DNA from: Sporosarcina limicola
GTDB lineage: Bacteria; Bacillota; Bacilli; Bacillales_A; Planococcaceae
Reading direction: 5' to 3'
Assembly: GCF_014873855.1 (NCBI RefSeq)
Contig: NZ_JADBEL010000003.1
Coordinates: forward strand, 1 to 64,000
DNA: 64,000 nt
The notes beneath the pieces are model-generated. The model ran no database searches. It saw nothing but the letters and a program-made list of their open reading frames with translations, and had not been told where the DNA came from. The translations under genes and the position numbers were made by a program. This document shows, in pieces, positions 18,226-27,185 of this stretch (within the stretch, counting starts at the first letter, position 1; every line of letters begins with the position of its first letter).

Positions 18226-18548
18226 ATGGTGACAAATGAAGAATTGCATCAGGAAATCTTAATTGATTTAAAAAAATTGTAATTGAGGCACTCGCTGGTG
18301 AAAATATAAAAGTTTATTTATTCGGTTCATGGGCACGAAATGAAGAAAGACAAAGCTCTGATATAGATATAGCTGTTGAAGCTTCCGGCTATCTTTCCCC
18401 TTTGAAATGGTTGAATTTACAGGACAAGGTGGAATAATCCACCATTCCATACCATGTAGATATCGTTAATTTGAAAGAAGCAAGCTCTGCACTTATTCAA
18501 AATGTGAAAAGGGAGGGAATCGTTTGGAAAGACTTCATGAACGCATAA
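18226..18548 (+). pseudogene. MntA-type nucleotidyltransferase antitoxin, broken
   Basis: A minimal nucleotidyltransferase (MNT) of about 107 codons with two lesions. From ATG 18226 (site AAGGAGGCGGG) the frame reads 18 codons, then stops at TAA 18280. Adding one A to the seven-A run at 18270-18276 restores KKIVIEALAGENIKVYLFGS. The motif GSWARNEERQSSDID fits GSx10DxD exactly. A second stop, TAA 18435, replaces a codon in VE-stop-STIPYHVDIV; the frame then runs to 18548. In MntA-HepT systems this enzyme poly-AMPylates and silences the HEPN toxin. It overlaps the hepT start by 25 bases. Confidence 0.85.
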
Positions 18549-18916
18549 AATCAGCAAAAAAGGTATTGGACGCGTTGGGACAACTGGTTGTATTAGAACA
18601 ACCAAATGATGTAGAAAGAGATGCATCTATACAACGATTTGAATTCACATTCGAAGCATGTTGGAAAGCTGCGAAACAGTATTTATTTGATGTGGAGGGC
18701 ATTGATGTTGGATCACCTAAGGGGGTCATTAGAAGCTGTCGCGAAACGAATTTATTCGATGATGAAGAAACGATTCTTGCCTTGCAAATGGCGAATGATA
18801 GAAATCTCACAGTACATACGTACAACGAGGAATTAGCTATTAAAATCCATTCAAATATAAAATCATATTTCCCACTATTAGCCAATTGGATTGGAAGAAT
18901 TGAACGGAAAGTGTAA
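18524..18916 (+). CDS. HepT-type HEPN toxin (nucleotidyltransferase substrate-binding family)
   Basis: A 130-residue all-helical HEPN protein of the HI0074 family. It carries RNLTVHTY at residues 93-100, which is the RX4HXY motif: Arg93 and His98 are the RNase pair and Tyr100 is the residue AMPylated by MntA. The TTG start at 18524 follows GGGAGGGA. It overlaps the broken antitoxin gene, the usual order MNT then HEPN. The reading frame is intact, so an apparently active toxin lacks its intact antitoxin. Family function is known (tRNA or mRNA cleavage, growth arrest); toxicity here is inferred. Confidence 0.88.
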   Translation: MERLHERIKSAKKVLDALGQLVVLEQPNDVERDASIQRFEFTFEACWKAAKQYLFDVEGIDVGSPKGVIRSCRETNLFDDEETILALQMANDRNLTVHTYNEELAIKIHSNIKSYFPLLANWIGRIERKV

Positions 18917-18989
18917 ATCATTACTTCGTGAGGAGATGGAATCTTTATTCATGAATATAAATTGACTTAACACAAGGAGGTATCCTTTA

Positions 18990-19586
18990 TTGATCATTTG
19001 GATTAACGGGACGTTTGGTTCAGGTAAAACGACAGCAGCCTATGAGTTACAAAAAAGACTGCAAAATTCCTTTGTATACGATCCGGAACGATTTGGTTAT
19101 GTGTTTATGGCAAACGTTCCGAAAGAAATTTCAAAAGCTGATTTTCAAGACTATCCATTATGGCGCGAAGCCAATTATGCTTTATTGAAACAAATTACAG
19201 AACAATTTGAAGGAACGATTATCGTCCCAATGACGTTGACGGATGAAAACTATTTTGAGGAGATCGTTGGTAGATTAAGAGCAAATGAAGTGGAAGTCAA
19301 ACACTTTACATTATCAGCCTCAGAAGAGACAGTCCAAAAACGACTTTGGAAACGATTTGAAGGTAAAAAATCGTGGGCTTATAAGCAAATGGAACAACGA
19401 CTTAGTAGCTTAGCAAAGGAAACGTTCAAAGAACATATTCAGACGGATTCGATGTCTATCGACGAAGTTGTTGAAATGATAGCAAAGCAGGCCGGTGTTA
19501 AATTAGAGCGGGACTACCGTTCAAAGTACAGGAAAAGTTACGAACGACTTATTGTGAAAATGAAGGAGATCGGTTGGTTTAAGTAA
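18990..19586 (+). CDS. tmrB: TmrB-like ATP-binding tunicamycin resistance protein
   Basis: A 198-residue P-loop protein very close to Bacillus TmrB in layout: MIIWINGTFGSGKTTA at the N-terminus (Walker A), VYDPE, then DFQDYPLWREANY, IIVPMT, HFTLSAS and HIQTDSMSI. Bacillus TmrB is a membrane-associated ATP-binding protein giving tunicamycin resistance. Length equals TmrB (197). Start is TTG at 18990 behind ACAAGGAGGT. It is in an accessory region next to a toxin-antitoxin pair. Resistance is inferred from homology. Confidence 0.88.
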   Translation: MIIWINGTFGSGKTTAAYELQKRLQNSFVYDPERFGYVFMANVPKEISKADFQDYPLWREANYALLKQITEQFEGTIIVPMTLTDENYFEEIVGRLRANEVEVKHFTLSASEETVQKRLWKRFEGKKSWAYKQMEQRLSSLAKETFKEHIQTDSMSIDEVVEMIAKQAGVKLERDYRSKYRKSYERLIVKMKEIGWFK

Positions 19587-19604
19587 TTTTCATTTGACTA
19601 AAAA

Positions 19605-19649
19605 AAATCAGGCACCGAAACAAAGTTACATGTTTCGGTGCCTGATTTA
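19605..19649. terminator. Bidirectional terminator between tmrB and DUF2500 gene
   Basis: AAATCAGGCACCGAAACA and its near-perfect complement TGTTTCGGTGCCTGATTT flank a short loop; an A-run on the left and T-rich right flank suit both convergent genes. Confidence 0.8.
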
Positions 19650-19655
19650 TAGTGT

Positions 19656-20024
19656 TTATTCACTTATACCTCTTTTGAATTCAAGATAACGAGTACCTTG
19701 GAAGGCGAGCATTCCAAAATCGCCTTCAGCAAGCATGCCGTATTCGGATCCTTTCACTCTAAGTTCCATACGATCTCCACTTTCGACTTGAAATGTGACG
19801 TAATACGATGTACTTGCCGATGAGTCTCCCCTTCCACCAGAGGTTTTGGTTCTTTTGGTAATGACAGTGGCAGGTACTGTCAGTTGGGGAGAGTCATTAT
19901 TCGAACTCCATTCACCGATGCCTTTCACAATTGCGAAAATGATGACACCGAAAATAATAATGGCCACTATGCCGATAAAGACAGGAATAATTGTAAACAT
20001 GGAATCCCCAAAAGGTGAAAACAT
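19656..20024 (-). CDS. DUF2500-like small membrane protein
   Basis: A 122-residue protein with one N-terminal membrane helix (about residues 10-33, IIPVFIGIVAIIIFGVIIF) and a soluble beta-rich domain, VPATVITKRTKT through YYVTFQVESGDRMELRVKGSEYGML and GDFGMLAFQGTRYLEFKR. This fits the DUF2500 family, whose function is unknown. An alternative start at the internal Met9 would shorten the N-terminus. Upstream AAGGGGG sits before the ATG. Confidence 0.75.
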   Translation of the reverse strand: MFSPFGDSMFTIIPVFIGIVAIIIFGVIIFAIVKGIGEWSSNNDSPQLTVPATVITKRTKTSGGRGDSSASTSYYVTFQVESGDRMELRVKGSEYGMLAEGDFGMLAFQGTRYLEFKRGISE

Positions 20025-20118
20025 ATGTAAGCCCCCTTATATTTTAATTTAACTCTTAACTTAATATACGTAGGTTGGGTGAAAAAGGTTTCAGAATAGC
20101 AAGCATGAAAAACAGAAT

Positions 20119-21282
20119 TCATAATGTCACATGCTTCGGTTTCTTCCAAAACAGTGCAATAATCGTACCGACGGCTAATAAGATTGCGGCAAAATAGTAC
20201 GGGTAGTTTAAGTTGATGTCAAATAACTCGCCACCGATGATAGGGCCAAAAATGTTACCAATACTTGTGAAGGTTGAATTCATTCCGCCGATGAAACCTT
20301 GTTCATTGCCCGCAATTTTAGAGAGATACGATGTAATCGCCGGACGAATTAAATCAAATCCAACAAAAAGGAAGAATGTCGTCAGTAAAATTGTGAAGTA
20401 TGAGCTCACGAAGGTCATCAATAGGACAAGAATCGCTGATAGAGCTAAGCTGTAGCGAATAAGATTGATTTCGCCTATGCTTTTTGATAAGCGGTCAAAC
20501 AGCAATAGTTGCGCAAGAGCACCGACAATCCCGCTACCTGTAATGACGATGGCGATATCTTTTGGCGTAAAGCCGAATTTATGGTCAACGAATAAGCTGA
20601 AAAATGATTCAAACGCCGCGAGGCCGAACGACAATACGAAAATTAAAATGAACGCAATGGCATACATCGGAACGAAAAGACGACGAAACCCTGTTTTTTG
20701 TCCTGGGGTCGGCGCATCTTCAGTCGTACGTTTAGGTTCTGTTAATAGAATAATAGACAGAATTGCAGCAAGTGCTCCGAGTACACCCGCCGAATAGAAT
20801 GGTACACGTGTGCCAATCTCGGCTAAAAATCCACCAATCCCAGGTCCGATAATAAAACCGGTGCTAATCGCAGCAGACATATAGCCAATTGCCTTTGGTC
20901 TAGTGGCGTTCGTTGTAATATCTGCGATAAAGGCTGTCACAGCAGGCATAATAAATGCCGCACTAACCCCACCGAGCATGCGTGAGATAAATAATACTTC
21001 AATCGATTCCCCAAAGCCGAATAAAAACTCTGAGAAACCAAATATAAACAGGCCGAGCACAATCATAATTTTGCGACCGTATTTATCCGCCCATCGTCCG
21101 GCAAACGGAGAAACGATAAGTTGTGTAATCGCAAATGCCGCCATCATATACCCGACGACCGCACCGGTAATCCCTAGCTCGTTCATAAGCGTAGGCAATA
21201 CCGGAATAACAAGCCCGATGCCAAGAAAGGCAATAAATAAATTTAGTAGTAAGATGGCTAATGTAACTTTTTGATTCTTCAT
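20119..21282 (-). CDS. MFS multidrug efflux transporter, Bmr/Blt/NorA type
   Basis: A 387-residue, 12-helix drug/proton antiporter (DHA1), the length of Bmr (389) and NorA (388). Motif A reads GRWADKYGRK between helices 2 and 3, motif C (drug antiporter) reads GFIIGPGIGGFLAE in helix 5, and a second loop copy follows helix 8. A ribosome site AGAGGAG lies before the ATG. It most likely exports hydrophobic cations or quinolones; the substrate range cannot be read from sequence. No MerR-type regulator is adjacent. Confidence 0.88.
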   Translation of the reverse strand: MKNQKVTLAILLLNLFIAFLGIGLVIPVLPTLMNELGITGAVVGYMMAAFAITQLIVSPFAGRWADKYGRKIMIVLGLFIFGFSEFLFGFGESIEVLFISRMLGGVSAAFIMPAVTAFIADITTNATRPKAIGYMSAAISTGFIIGPGIGGFLAEIGTRVPFYSAGVLGALAAILSIILLTEPKRTTEDAPTPGQKTGFRRLFVPMYAIAFILIFVLSFGLAAFESFFSLFVDHKFGFTPKDIAIVITGSGIVGALAQLLLFDRLSKSIGEINLIRYSLALSAILVLLMTFVSSYFTILLTTFFLFVGFDLIRPAITSYLSKIAGNEQGFIGGMNSTFTSIGNIFGPIIGGELFDINLNYPYYFAAILLAVGTIIALFWKKPKHVTL

Positions 21283-21645
21283 AAATAGAACTCCTCTAAA
21301 CTAAAGTTATTATAAAAACACTTCTTTCAACTGGTTCAATAACAAGTACATGCAGAAACACATAATGGAAATCGATAAAAGATTAAGTATCAAAAAATTA
21401 TTCGCATCCCAAATCGCCAACTATTTACGGATAGTTTAATGGTAAGGCATTACAGAGGAATTAGCTATACGTGGATACAAAAAAACAGTCACCAGCTCAA
21501 TTTGTGTAGACATTTTCCATGAAACACAGTGCTTTATAACGCATTATTATATATTTTTATATCAAAAAAACACCATCTGGTAAAAGATGATGTAGGTTCG
21601 ATAAACATTTTAAGTGATTGTGGTATTTAGTAAAAATGACAATCG
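21283..21645. other. Intergenic stretch with terminator of the nifS-niaR unit
   Basis: No gene seen. On the minus strand a hairpin, ACATCATC pairing with GATGGTGT around TTTTACCA (21570-21593), is followed by TTTTTTT, a good intrinsic terminator for the niaR/nifS transcript. The rest (21300-21560) is AT-rich without features I can support. Confidence 0.65.
21564..21593 (-). terminator. Intrinsic terminator of nifS-niaR
   Basis: Eight-base stem with one G-U pair, 8-base loop and seven T on the minus strand, about 50 bases after the niaR stop. Confidence 0.75.
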
Positions 21646-22185
21646 TCATTCGACGAGTATATCTGCTTTTCGCAATGCGTCTTCTGCATTGATTATTTGC
21701 TGTTCATTGTCTGCCATTACGGTATGAAGATGAATACCAGCATCCGTTAATTTTAGTAGAAAGACGCCGTTTACTTGGCTCACTTTTTCGATGAATTCTT
21801 TTACATCGTTCCGATTGGAAACCATGATAGAGGCGGTAAGGTCACCATAAACAGGATGTTCGATTTTGACATCCTTCACGGTGACTCCATTGTCAACGAA
21901 AATGTTAAGCTCTAGTTCAGTTTGTTCCGGAGCATGACGGCAGACGATGGTTTTTTCACATCTCTCTGGTGCTAGTTGGGCATGCATATACACATAACCC
22001 TGGCTCGTAGCCATAATGGGTTGATTTCTAGCTTTCAATAATGTTATATCCCCGACAATAACTTGTCGACTTACATTTGTCATTTCCCCAAGTTCCCGAC
22101 CAGGAATGGGTCTACTCGCTGTTCGCAAGGTCTCGACAATGAGTTGCCTACGTTCTTCTCCGAGCATTTTTTCGTTTTCAGTCAT
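21646..22185 (-). CDS. niaR: NiaR (YrxA) niacin-responsive repressor of NAD synthesis
   Basis: A 179-residue repressor: an N-terminal winged helix-turn-helix of the HTH_11 type (RRQLIVETLRTASRPIPG, then VSRQVIVGDITLLKA) and a C-terminal 3H domain with the three spaced histidines (CRHAPEQTEL, KIEHPVYGDL and GIHLHTV) that bind metal and niacin. Family members shut off nadBCA when nicotinic acid is plentiful. It follows nifS by 23 bases, facing away from nadBCA, the usual Bacillus arrangement. Autoregulation through the shared operator is likely. Confidence 0.93.
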   Translation of the reverse strand: MTENEKMLGEERRQLIVETLRTASRPIPGRELGEMTNVSRQVIVGDITLLKARNQPIMATSQGYVYMHAQLAPERCEKTIVCRHAPEQTELELNIFVDNGVTVKDVKIEHPVYGDLTASIMVSNRNDVKEFIEKVSQVNGVFLLKLTDAGIHLHTVMADNEQQIINAEDALRKADILVE

Positions 22186-22208
22186 AGTTTATACCCTCCC
22201 ACAGACAC

Positions 22209-23360
22209 TTATTTTATCACACTTAACGTATGGACTTGCTGTGCGATTTGTATGAGGTGGTCGGCTAGCAGTTGGACGCCCTCCATCGTCGTACTTTGCC
22301 CAAAAGAAATTCGGATGAATTCCCTTGCTTTTTGCGGATCTACTTGCAAAGCGAGCATTGCTTTTGACGCATGTTGCTGTCCAACCTGACAAGCACTGCC
22401 GGTTGAAATTGCAAAACCATACCGATTTAACTTTAGCATAACAAGCTGACCTTCCACATTTTTCACGCCAATCCCGATGATTTGTGAAAGTTGGCTAGCC
22501 GGTTCATGGGCTTCATAAATCGTGAACAGTTCCTTGAAAGGATTGATTTTATCGAAAAAGGCTTCCCTGAATTTTAGAAAGTCTTGCTTTCTAGACATAT
22601 TTTCTTCTGCTAGTTTCGCAGCTGTCACAAACGCGGCAATACCGGGAACGTTGACTGTTCCACCTCTGAATCCTGCTTCGTGAACAAAACCTGGAAAGAC
22701 AGGTACTAGCCTATGCCTAGGATGGATGTATGCGGCACCGACTCCTTTTGGTCCGTAGACTTTGTGGCTTGAAACCGTCAAACTATCTACAATTTTGGTA
22801 ATCGGTTTAAGATCTAGTTTTCCAAATGATTGAACGCAGTCGCTATGAAGAAGGATAGTGCGTCCTTTCAAGATGTTGGCAATGCGTTCCAAGGGTTGGA
22901 TAGTGCCGATTTCAGGATTGATATGTTGCACTGACGCCAAAATAGTGTCGTTTTGAATGGCTTTTTCGAATAAAGAAAGATTGACAATTCCATTCCGGTC
23001 AAACGGAACAACTGTGATACTGAATCCATCTTGCTTTAAGTATTCCAGCGCAGAATCAACAGAAGGGTGCTCGCCAGCAGTTGTCACTATATGGGTTCCG
23101 CGCTGTCGATTTGCTTTTGCGAGCGAAATAATGGAAAGTAGATTGCTTTCAGTACCTCCTGCTGTGAAATAAATTCCTGCTGAAGATACATCAAGAAGTT
23201 CTGCAAATTCTTTACGACAATAGGTTAGCATATTTTGTGCTTCGCCTCCGACGTCATGTAAGCTGCTTGTATTTCCATAACAGCGTTCGGAAAGCGTGCT
23301 GAAAACGCGTGATGCATCAGGGTGGAGTGGCGTTGTTGCTGCATAGTCAAAATAAATCAC
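22209..23360 (-). CDS. nifS: Cysteine desulfurase NifS (NAD-cluster type)
   Basis: A 383-residue PLP-dependent desulfurase: YFDYAATTPLHPDA, TAGGTESN, HINPEIGTIQP, lysine loop SSHKVYGPKGVG and active cysteine in STGSACQVG. Adjacent to the nad genes this type supplies sulfur for the iron-sulfur cluster of NadA. The GTG at 23360 is preceded by TTGGAGGAATTATTT, so the 36 codons open upstream are not translated. Divergent from nadB, with a short shared control region. Confidence 0.93.
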   Translation of the reverse strand: MIYFDYAATTPLHPDASRVFSTLSERCYGNTSSLHDVGGEAQNMLTYCRKEFAELLDVSSAGIYFTAGGTESNLLSIISLAKANRQRGTHIVTTAGEHPSVDSALEYLKQDGFSITVVPFDRNGIVNLSLFEKAIQNDTILASVQHINPEIGTIQPLERIANILKGRTILLHSDCVQSFGKLDLKPITKIVDSLTVSSHKVYGPKGVGAAYIHPRHRLVPVFPGFVHEAGFRGGTVNVPGIAAFVTAAKLAEENMSRKQDFLKFREAFFDKINPFKELFTIYEAHEPASQLSQIIGIGVKNVEGQLVMLKLNRYGFAISTGSACQVGQQHASKAMLALQVDPQKAREFIRISFGQSTTMEGVQLLADHLIQIAQQVHTLSVIK

Positions 23361-23426
23361 AAATAATTCCTCCAATATAAATAGTAGTTTCATCTTGTCA
23401 TAGATCACATAATGTGTAAAGATAGA

Positions 23427-23436
23427 TGTCAAGACA
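23427..23436. promoter_or_regulatory. Candidate NiaR operator between nifS and nadB
   Basis: TGTCAAGACA is a dyad (TGTC, 2-base centre, GACA) in the 98-base gap between the divergent nifS and nadB starts, 22 bases before the nadB GTG. On the minus strand it contains TTGACA, a possible -35 for nifS, so a bound repressor could block both directions. Assignment to NiaR rests on position and on the gene content. Confidence 0.5.
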
Positions 23437-23458
23437 CTATCGCGTAAGGAGGATAATT

Positions 23459-25051
23459 GTGAAAGCATACAATTGCATTATTGTTGGCAGCGGAATTGCC
23501 GCAATGCAGCTTGCTACCCATCTCAATTCAATGTTCAATGTCCTGATAATTACAAAGAGTACGAAGCAATCAACGAATTCGTACCGGGCCCAAGGTGGTA
23601 TTGCGGCGTCGGTCGGAAAAGGGGATTCGGCTTCTTTTCATTATGAAGATACGATTTTGGCAGGATGTGGCTTTCAAAATAATAAGGAAGTGCATGAGCT
23701 CGTCGAGAATGGACCTGAACTCATTGTGGAGTTAAAAAAGCGTGGTCTTCACTTTGATGAAGATGAAAATGGTCAACTTGCATTAGGAATGGAAGGTGCA
23801 CATGGCCGGAAACGGATTGTCCATTGTGGTGGCGATGCAACAGGGAAACACATAATGGAGCATCTATTTAGTACACTCCGCTTAGGCATTTATATGTTAG
23901 AAAATCGCTTTGTTTACGAGCTTATCATGCACCCTATCACAGGAAAATGCATGGGCGTCAAAGTGAAAGATGAATATGGCAACAATGAAACCTATTTCGC
24001 GAACACGATTATCCTTGCGGTAGGTGGAATCGGGGGGCTCTTTTCCTTCACTTCGAACGATCCATCTATCACGGGGGATGGCATCGCTTTAGCCTACCGA
24101 GCGGGTGCTGAAATTATTGATATGGAATTCATCCAATTTCATCCAACGCTATTATATATAAACGGCAAGACGGCAGGATTGGTTTCGGAAGCGGTGAGGG
24201 GTGAAGGCGCACGGTTGGTAGATAAATTCGGAACTTTACTAATGGAAGGGAAGCATCCGCTCGGAGACTTAGCGCCACGCCATATCGTTGCAAAAGAAAT
24301 TTTCGAACGACGGGCAACAGGTAAAGACGTTTATTTGGACATTTCAATGATCGCTAGTTTCGAAGAAAAATTCCCGACGATTACAGCTTTATGTCAAGCA
24401 AATAACATATCGATAAAGGAGGGGAAAATCCCGGTTGCACCGGGCTGTCATTTTTTAATGGGGGGCATCGTTGTCGATCAGGTGGGAAAGACGTCTATCG
24501 ACGGACTGTATGCAATCGGTGAAACGGCCTCGACGGGTGTTCATGGTGCGAATCGACTTGCGAGCAATTCGTTGTTGGAAGGGCTTCATTATGGCAAGAA
24601 ACTAGCGAATCATTTGAATGGGCAACGTATTGGGGAATGTGAGCAACCCGTTTTGGAGGAGCCATTTAATTTTCCAATCGTGAAAAGTCGAAGTTTGCCT
24701 GAAAAAGAAACGCTAAGACAAAAGATGATGGCGTATGCGGGAATTATTCGCACACGTTCAGAACTTGAACATCTTGAAATATGGTTGAATGACTATGATT
24801 ATGGAGATTTTGTGGATCTGCCGCTGGACAACTGGTGTATTGAGGACATACAACGGCTGTTCATGTTGGAAACGGCAAAACTAATTACAACTGCTGCACT
24901 GTTGCGAGAAGAAAGTAGGGGGGCGCATAACAGAGCCGATTTTCCCAATGAAGACATGCGGTGGGGACAATTGCATATTGTTCAATCAAAAAAAGAACTT
25001 GGAATGAGGGAAACAATAGATGAACACCATCAAATTGAAATCCATGCTTGA
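23459..25051 (+). CDS. nadB: L-aspartate oxidase NadB
   Basis: A 530-residue FAD enzyme, first step of de novo NAD synthesis (aspartate to iminoaspartate). The nucleotide loop IIVGSGIAAMQLA starts the protein; YRAQGGIAA, HGRKRIVHCGGDATG, MEFIQFHPT, EAVRGEGARL and GVHGANRLASNSLLEGL are succinate dehydrogenase/NadB family motifs. The GTG at 23459 follows TAAGGAGGATAATT; the upstream ATG at 23426 lies in the operator and lacks a ribosome site. It overlaps nadC by 32 bases. Confidence 0.95.
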   Translation: MKAYNCIIVGSGIAAMQLATHLNSMFNVLIITKSTKQSTNSYRAQGGIAASVGKGDSASFHYEDTILAGCGFQNNKEVHELVENGPELIVELKKRGLHFDEDENGQLALGMEGAHGRKRIVHCGGDATGKHIMEHLFSTLRLGIYMLENRFVYELIMHPITGKCMGVKVKDEYGNNETYFANTIILAVGGIGGLFSFTSNDPSITGDGIALAYRAGAEIIDMEFIQFHPTLLYINGKTAGLVSEAVRGEGARLVDKFGTLLMEGKHPLGDLAPRHIVAKEIFERRATGKDVYLDISMIASFEEKFPTITALCQANNISIKEGKIPVAPGCHFLMGGIVVDQVGKTSIDGLYAIGETASTGVHGANRLASNSLLEGLHYGKKLANHLNGQRIGECEQPVLEEPFNFPIVKSRSLPEKETLRQKMMAYAGIIRTRSELEHLEIWLNDYDYGDFVDLPLDNWCIEDIQRLFMLETAKLITTAALLREESRGAHNRADFPNEDMRWGQLHIVQSKKELGMRETIDEHHQIEIHA

Positions 25052-25862
25052 GCAATTTTATATAGAAGACATCGGGGACGGTGATTTATCGAGCGATTAT
25101 TTATTCCCTGAAGAGGTAAGTGGTGAGTTGAACATCATCGCAAAAATGGACGGTATTTTTTGTGGGAAGAAAGTGATTGAAGAAGGGGTACGTGTCGTCG
25201 ATCACACGCTCTCCGTTAACTGCTTTATAGAAGACGGTGGAAGACTTGAAAAAGGAACAGTGATCGCAAAAGCATCGGGTTCTGTACGAAGTCTCTTGAA
25301 AAGCGAACGCGTCATTTTAAACTTAATACAACGGATGAGCGCCATCGCGACGGAGACAAACCATGTCGTGCAAAAGATTGAAGGGACAGTAACTAAAATA
25401 TGTGACACGAGAAAAACGGTGCCTGGGCTACGTATGCTGGATAAGTATGCTGTCCGTACAGGCGGTGGTTATAATCATCGGAATGGATTGTATGACGCGG
25501 TCATGTTAAAAGACAACCACATCGCTTTCGCGGGATCCTTATCGAAAGCGGTTGAAACAGTAAAAGCAGCGCTGGGCCATACAGTAAAAATCGAAGTAGA
25601 AATTGAAACGTTCGAGCAATTAACAGAAGCAATAGCGACTAAGGCTGATATCATCATGTTCGATAATTGCACACCTGAAACTATCAAGCGGTGGATAAAA
25701 ACCGTACCCGACACATTCATTACAGAGGCATCTGGTATGATTACGAAAGAAAATATCCGGGCATATGCGGAAACCGGAGTGAACTATATTTCATTAGGTT
25801 ATTTGACACACTCCGTAAAAGCATTGGACATTAGCGCGAACGTATCAGTTAGCATTACATAA
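25020..25862 (+). CDS. nadC: Nicotinate-nucleotide pyrophosphorylase NadC
   Basis: A 280-residue quinolinate phosphoribosyltransferase turning quinolinate and PRPP into nicotinate mononucleotide. The catalytic region [11 protein letters not shown], then [13 protein letters not shown] and DAVMLKDNH is complete, followed by [10 protein letters not shown] and [19 protein letters not shown]. It overlaps nadB, with its own site GGAATGAGGG inside nadB, so translation is coupled. It is the middle gene of nadBCA. Confidence 0.95.
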   Translation: MNTIKLKSMLEQFYIEDIGDGDLSSDYLFPEEVSGELNIIAKMDGIFCGKKVIEEGVRVVDHTLSVNCFIEDGGRLEKGTVIAKASGSVRSLLKSERVILNLIQRMSAIATETNHVVQKIEGTVTKICDTRKTVPGLRMLDKYAVRTGGGYNHRNGLYDAVMLKDNHIAFAGSLSKAVETVKAALGHTVKIEVEIETFEQLTEAIATKADIIMFDNCTPETIKRWIKTVPDTFITEASGMITKENIRAYAETGVNYISLGYLTHSVKALDISANVSVSIT

Positions 25863-25875
25863 TGGAGGAATCGAC

Positions 25876-26985
25876 ATGTCAATCTTAGAATACTTCGAAG
25901 AGAAAAAAAGCGGTACCTTACCCGATTCATATCGAAATTTAACACGTGAACAAATGGAAAGTCGTATTTTGGAAATTAAACAACGCCTCGGTGAGAAGCT
26001 CTTCATTCCGGGTCATCATTATCAAAAAAACGAAGTAATCCAATTCGCAGATGTATCAGGGGATTCACTGCAACTTGCTCAACTGTGTGCGGACAATGAA
26101 AAGGCAGAGCATATCGTTTTTTGCGGTGTCCATTTCATGGCGGAAACGGCGGATATATTGACGAGCGATAACCAGAAAGTCTATTTACCCGATATGCGAG
26201 CGGGTTGCTCAATGGCGGACATGGCGGATATCTTCCAGACAGACCGAGCATGGGATGCATTGGTGGAGCAGTTTGGAGAAACGATTGTACCCCTCACATA
26301 TGTGAACTCGACTGCTGCCATTAAGGCTTTTGTCGGAAAAAATGGGGGAGCGACAGTGACATCGTCAAACGCTCATGCGATGGTGAAATGGGCATTCGCA
26401 CAAAAGGAACGCATTCTCTTCTTGCCAGATCAACATTTAGGTAGGAATACGGCATTCGATATTGGCATTCCACTGGAGCAAATGGCAATTTGGGACCCAA
26501 TTAACGACAAACTTGACTATGAAGGAAATCCCGAGGATATCCTTGTTATTTTGTGGAAAGGCCATTGTTCTGTTCATGAAAATTTCACTGTTAAAAACAC
26601 AGCGGATGTCCGTGAACAATATCCCGCTATGCGAATCATCGTTCATCCTGAGTGCTCCAGGGAAGTTGTTTCAATGGCGGATGACAGTGGTTCTACAAAA
26701 TATATTATTGATGCAATTGAAAACGCAGTGTCTGGTAGCCAGTGGGCAATTGGAACTGAAATGAATCTTGTCAACCGGCTTATCCAAAGTCATCCTGACA
26801 AACAGATTATTTCACTTAATCCAAGTATGTGCCCCTGTTTAACAATGAACCGAATCGATCTGCCGCATTTGCTTTGGAGTTTAGAAAGTATAGAGGGTGG
26901 CGAAGAAGTGAATGTCATCAAAGTCGATAAAGAAACGTCAAAAGATGCGGTCAAGGCGTTAGAGCGGATGTTAGAGCGGGCATGA
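25876..26985 (+). CDS. nadA: Quinolinate synthase NadA
   Basis: A 369-residue iron-sulfur enzyme of the long Bacillus type, condensing iminoaspartate with dihydroxyacetone phosphate. Substrate and cluster residues are visible: [55 protein letters not shown] and [14 protein letters not shown], which hold the three cluster cysteines. Start follows ATGGAGGAATCGAC. It completes nadBCA and depends on sulfur that divergent NifS can provide. Confidence 0.95.
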   Translation: MSILEYFEEKKSGTLPDSYRNLTREQMESRILEIKQRLGEKLFIPGHHYQKNEVIQFADVSGDSLQLAQLCADNEKAEHIVFCGVHFMAETADILTSDNQKVYLPDMRAGCSMADMADIFQTDRAWDALVEQFGETIVPLTYVNSTAAIKAFVGKNGGATVTSSNAHAMVKWAFAQKERILFLPDQHLGRNTAFDIGIPLEQMAIWDPINDKLDYEGNPEDILVILWKGHCSVHENFTVKNTADVREQYPAMRIIVHPECSREVVSMADDSGSTKYIIDAIENAVSGSQWAIGTEMNLVNRLIQSHPDKQIISLNPSMCPCLTMNRIDLPHLLWSLESIEGGEEVNVIKVDKETSKDAVKALERMLERA

Positions 26986-26996
26986 TCAACTGAAAT

Positions 26997-27034
26997 AAGC
27001 CGTCTTACCAATAAGTGGTTTGTCGGCTCTTTTT
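26997..27034 (+). terminator. Intrinsic terminator of nadBCA
   Basis: AGCCG pairs with CGGCT and ACC with GGT across a mismatch, then CTTTTT. It sits 12 bases after the nadA stop. Confidence 0.65.
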
Positions 27035-27107
27035 GTGTGTTTATGGTTTTATTAATAGATGATTTATTATTCGTAACTATTTGCATTCTCAATTCATTGA
27101 TAAAGAG

Positions 27108-27137
27108 GTTACATCTTACCGGTGAATACATTATAAT
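27108..27137 (+). promoter_or_regulatory. Sigma-A-like promoter of the ABC transporter genes
   Basis: GTTACA (27108-27113), 18-base spacer, TATAAT (27132-27137), about 50 bases before the binding protein gene. The -10 is perfect; the -35 matches 4 of 6. Confidence 0.5.
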
Positions 27138-27185
27138 TTGAAGTGGACAATTTCGTTTTACAGACTTTTTTTAAGGAGAGGTTAA

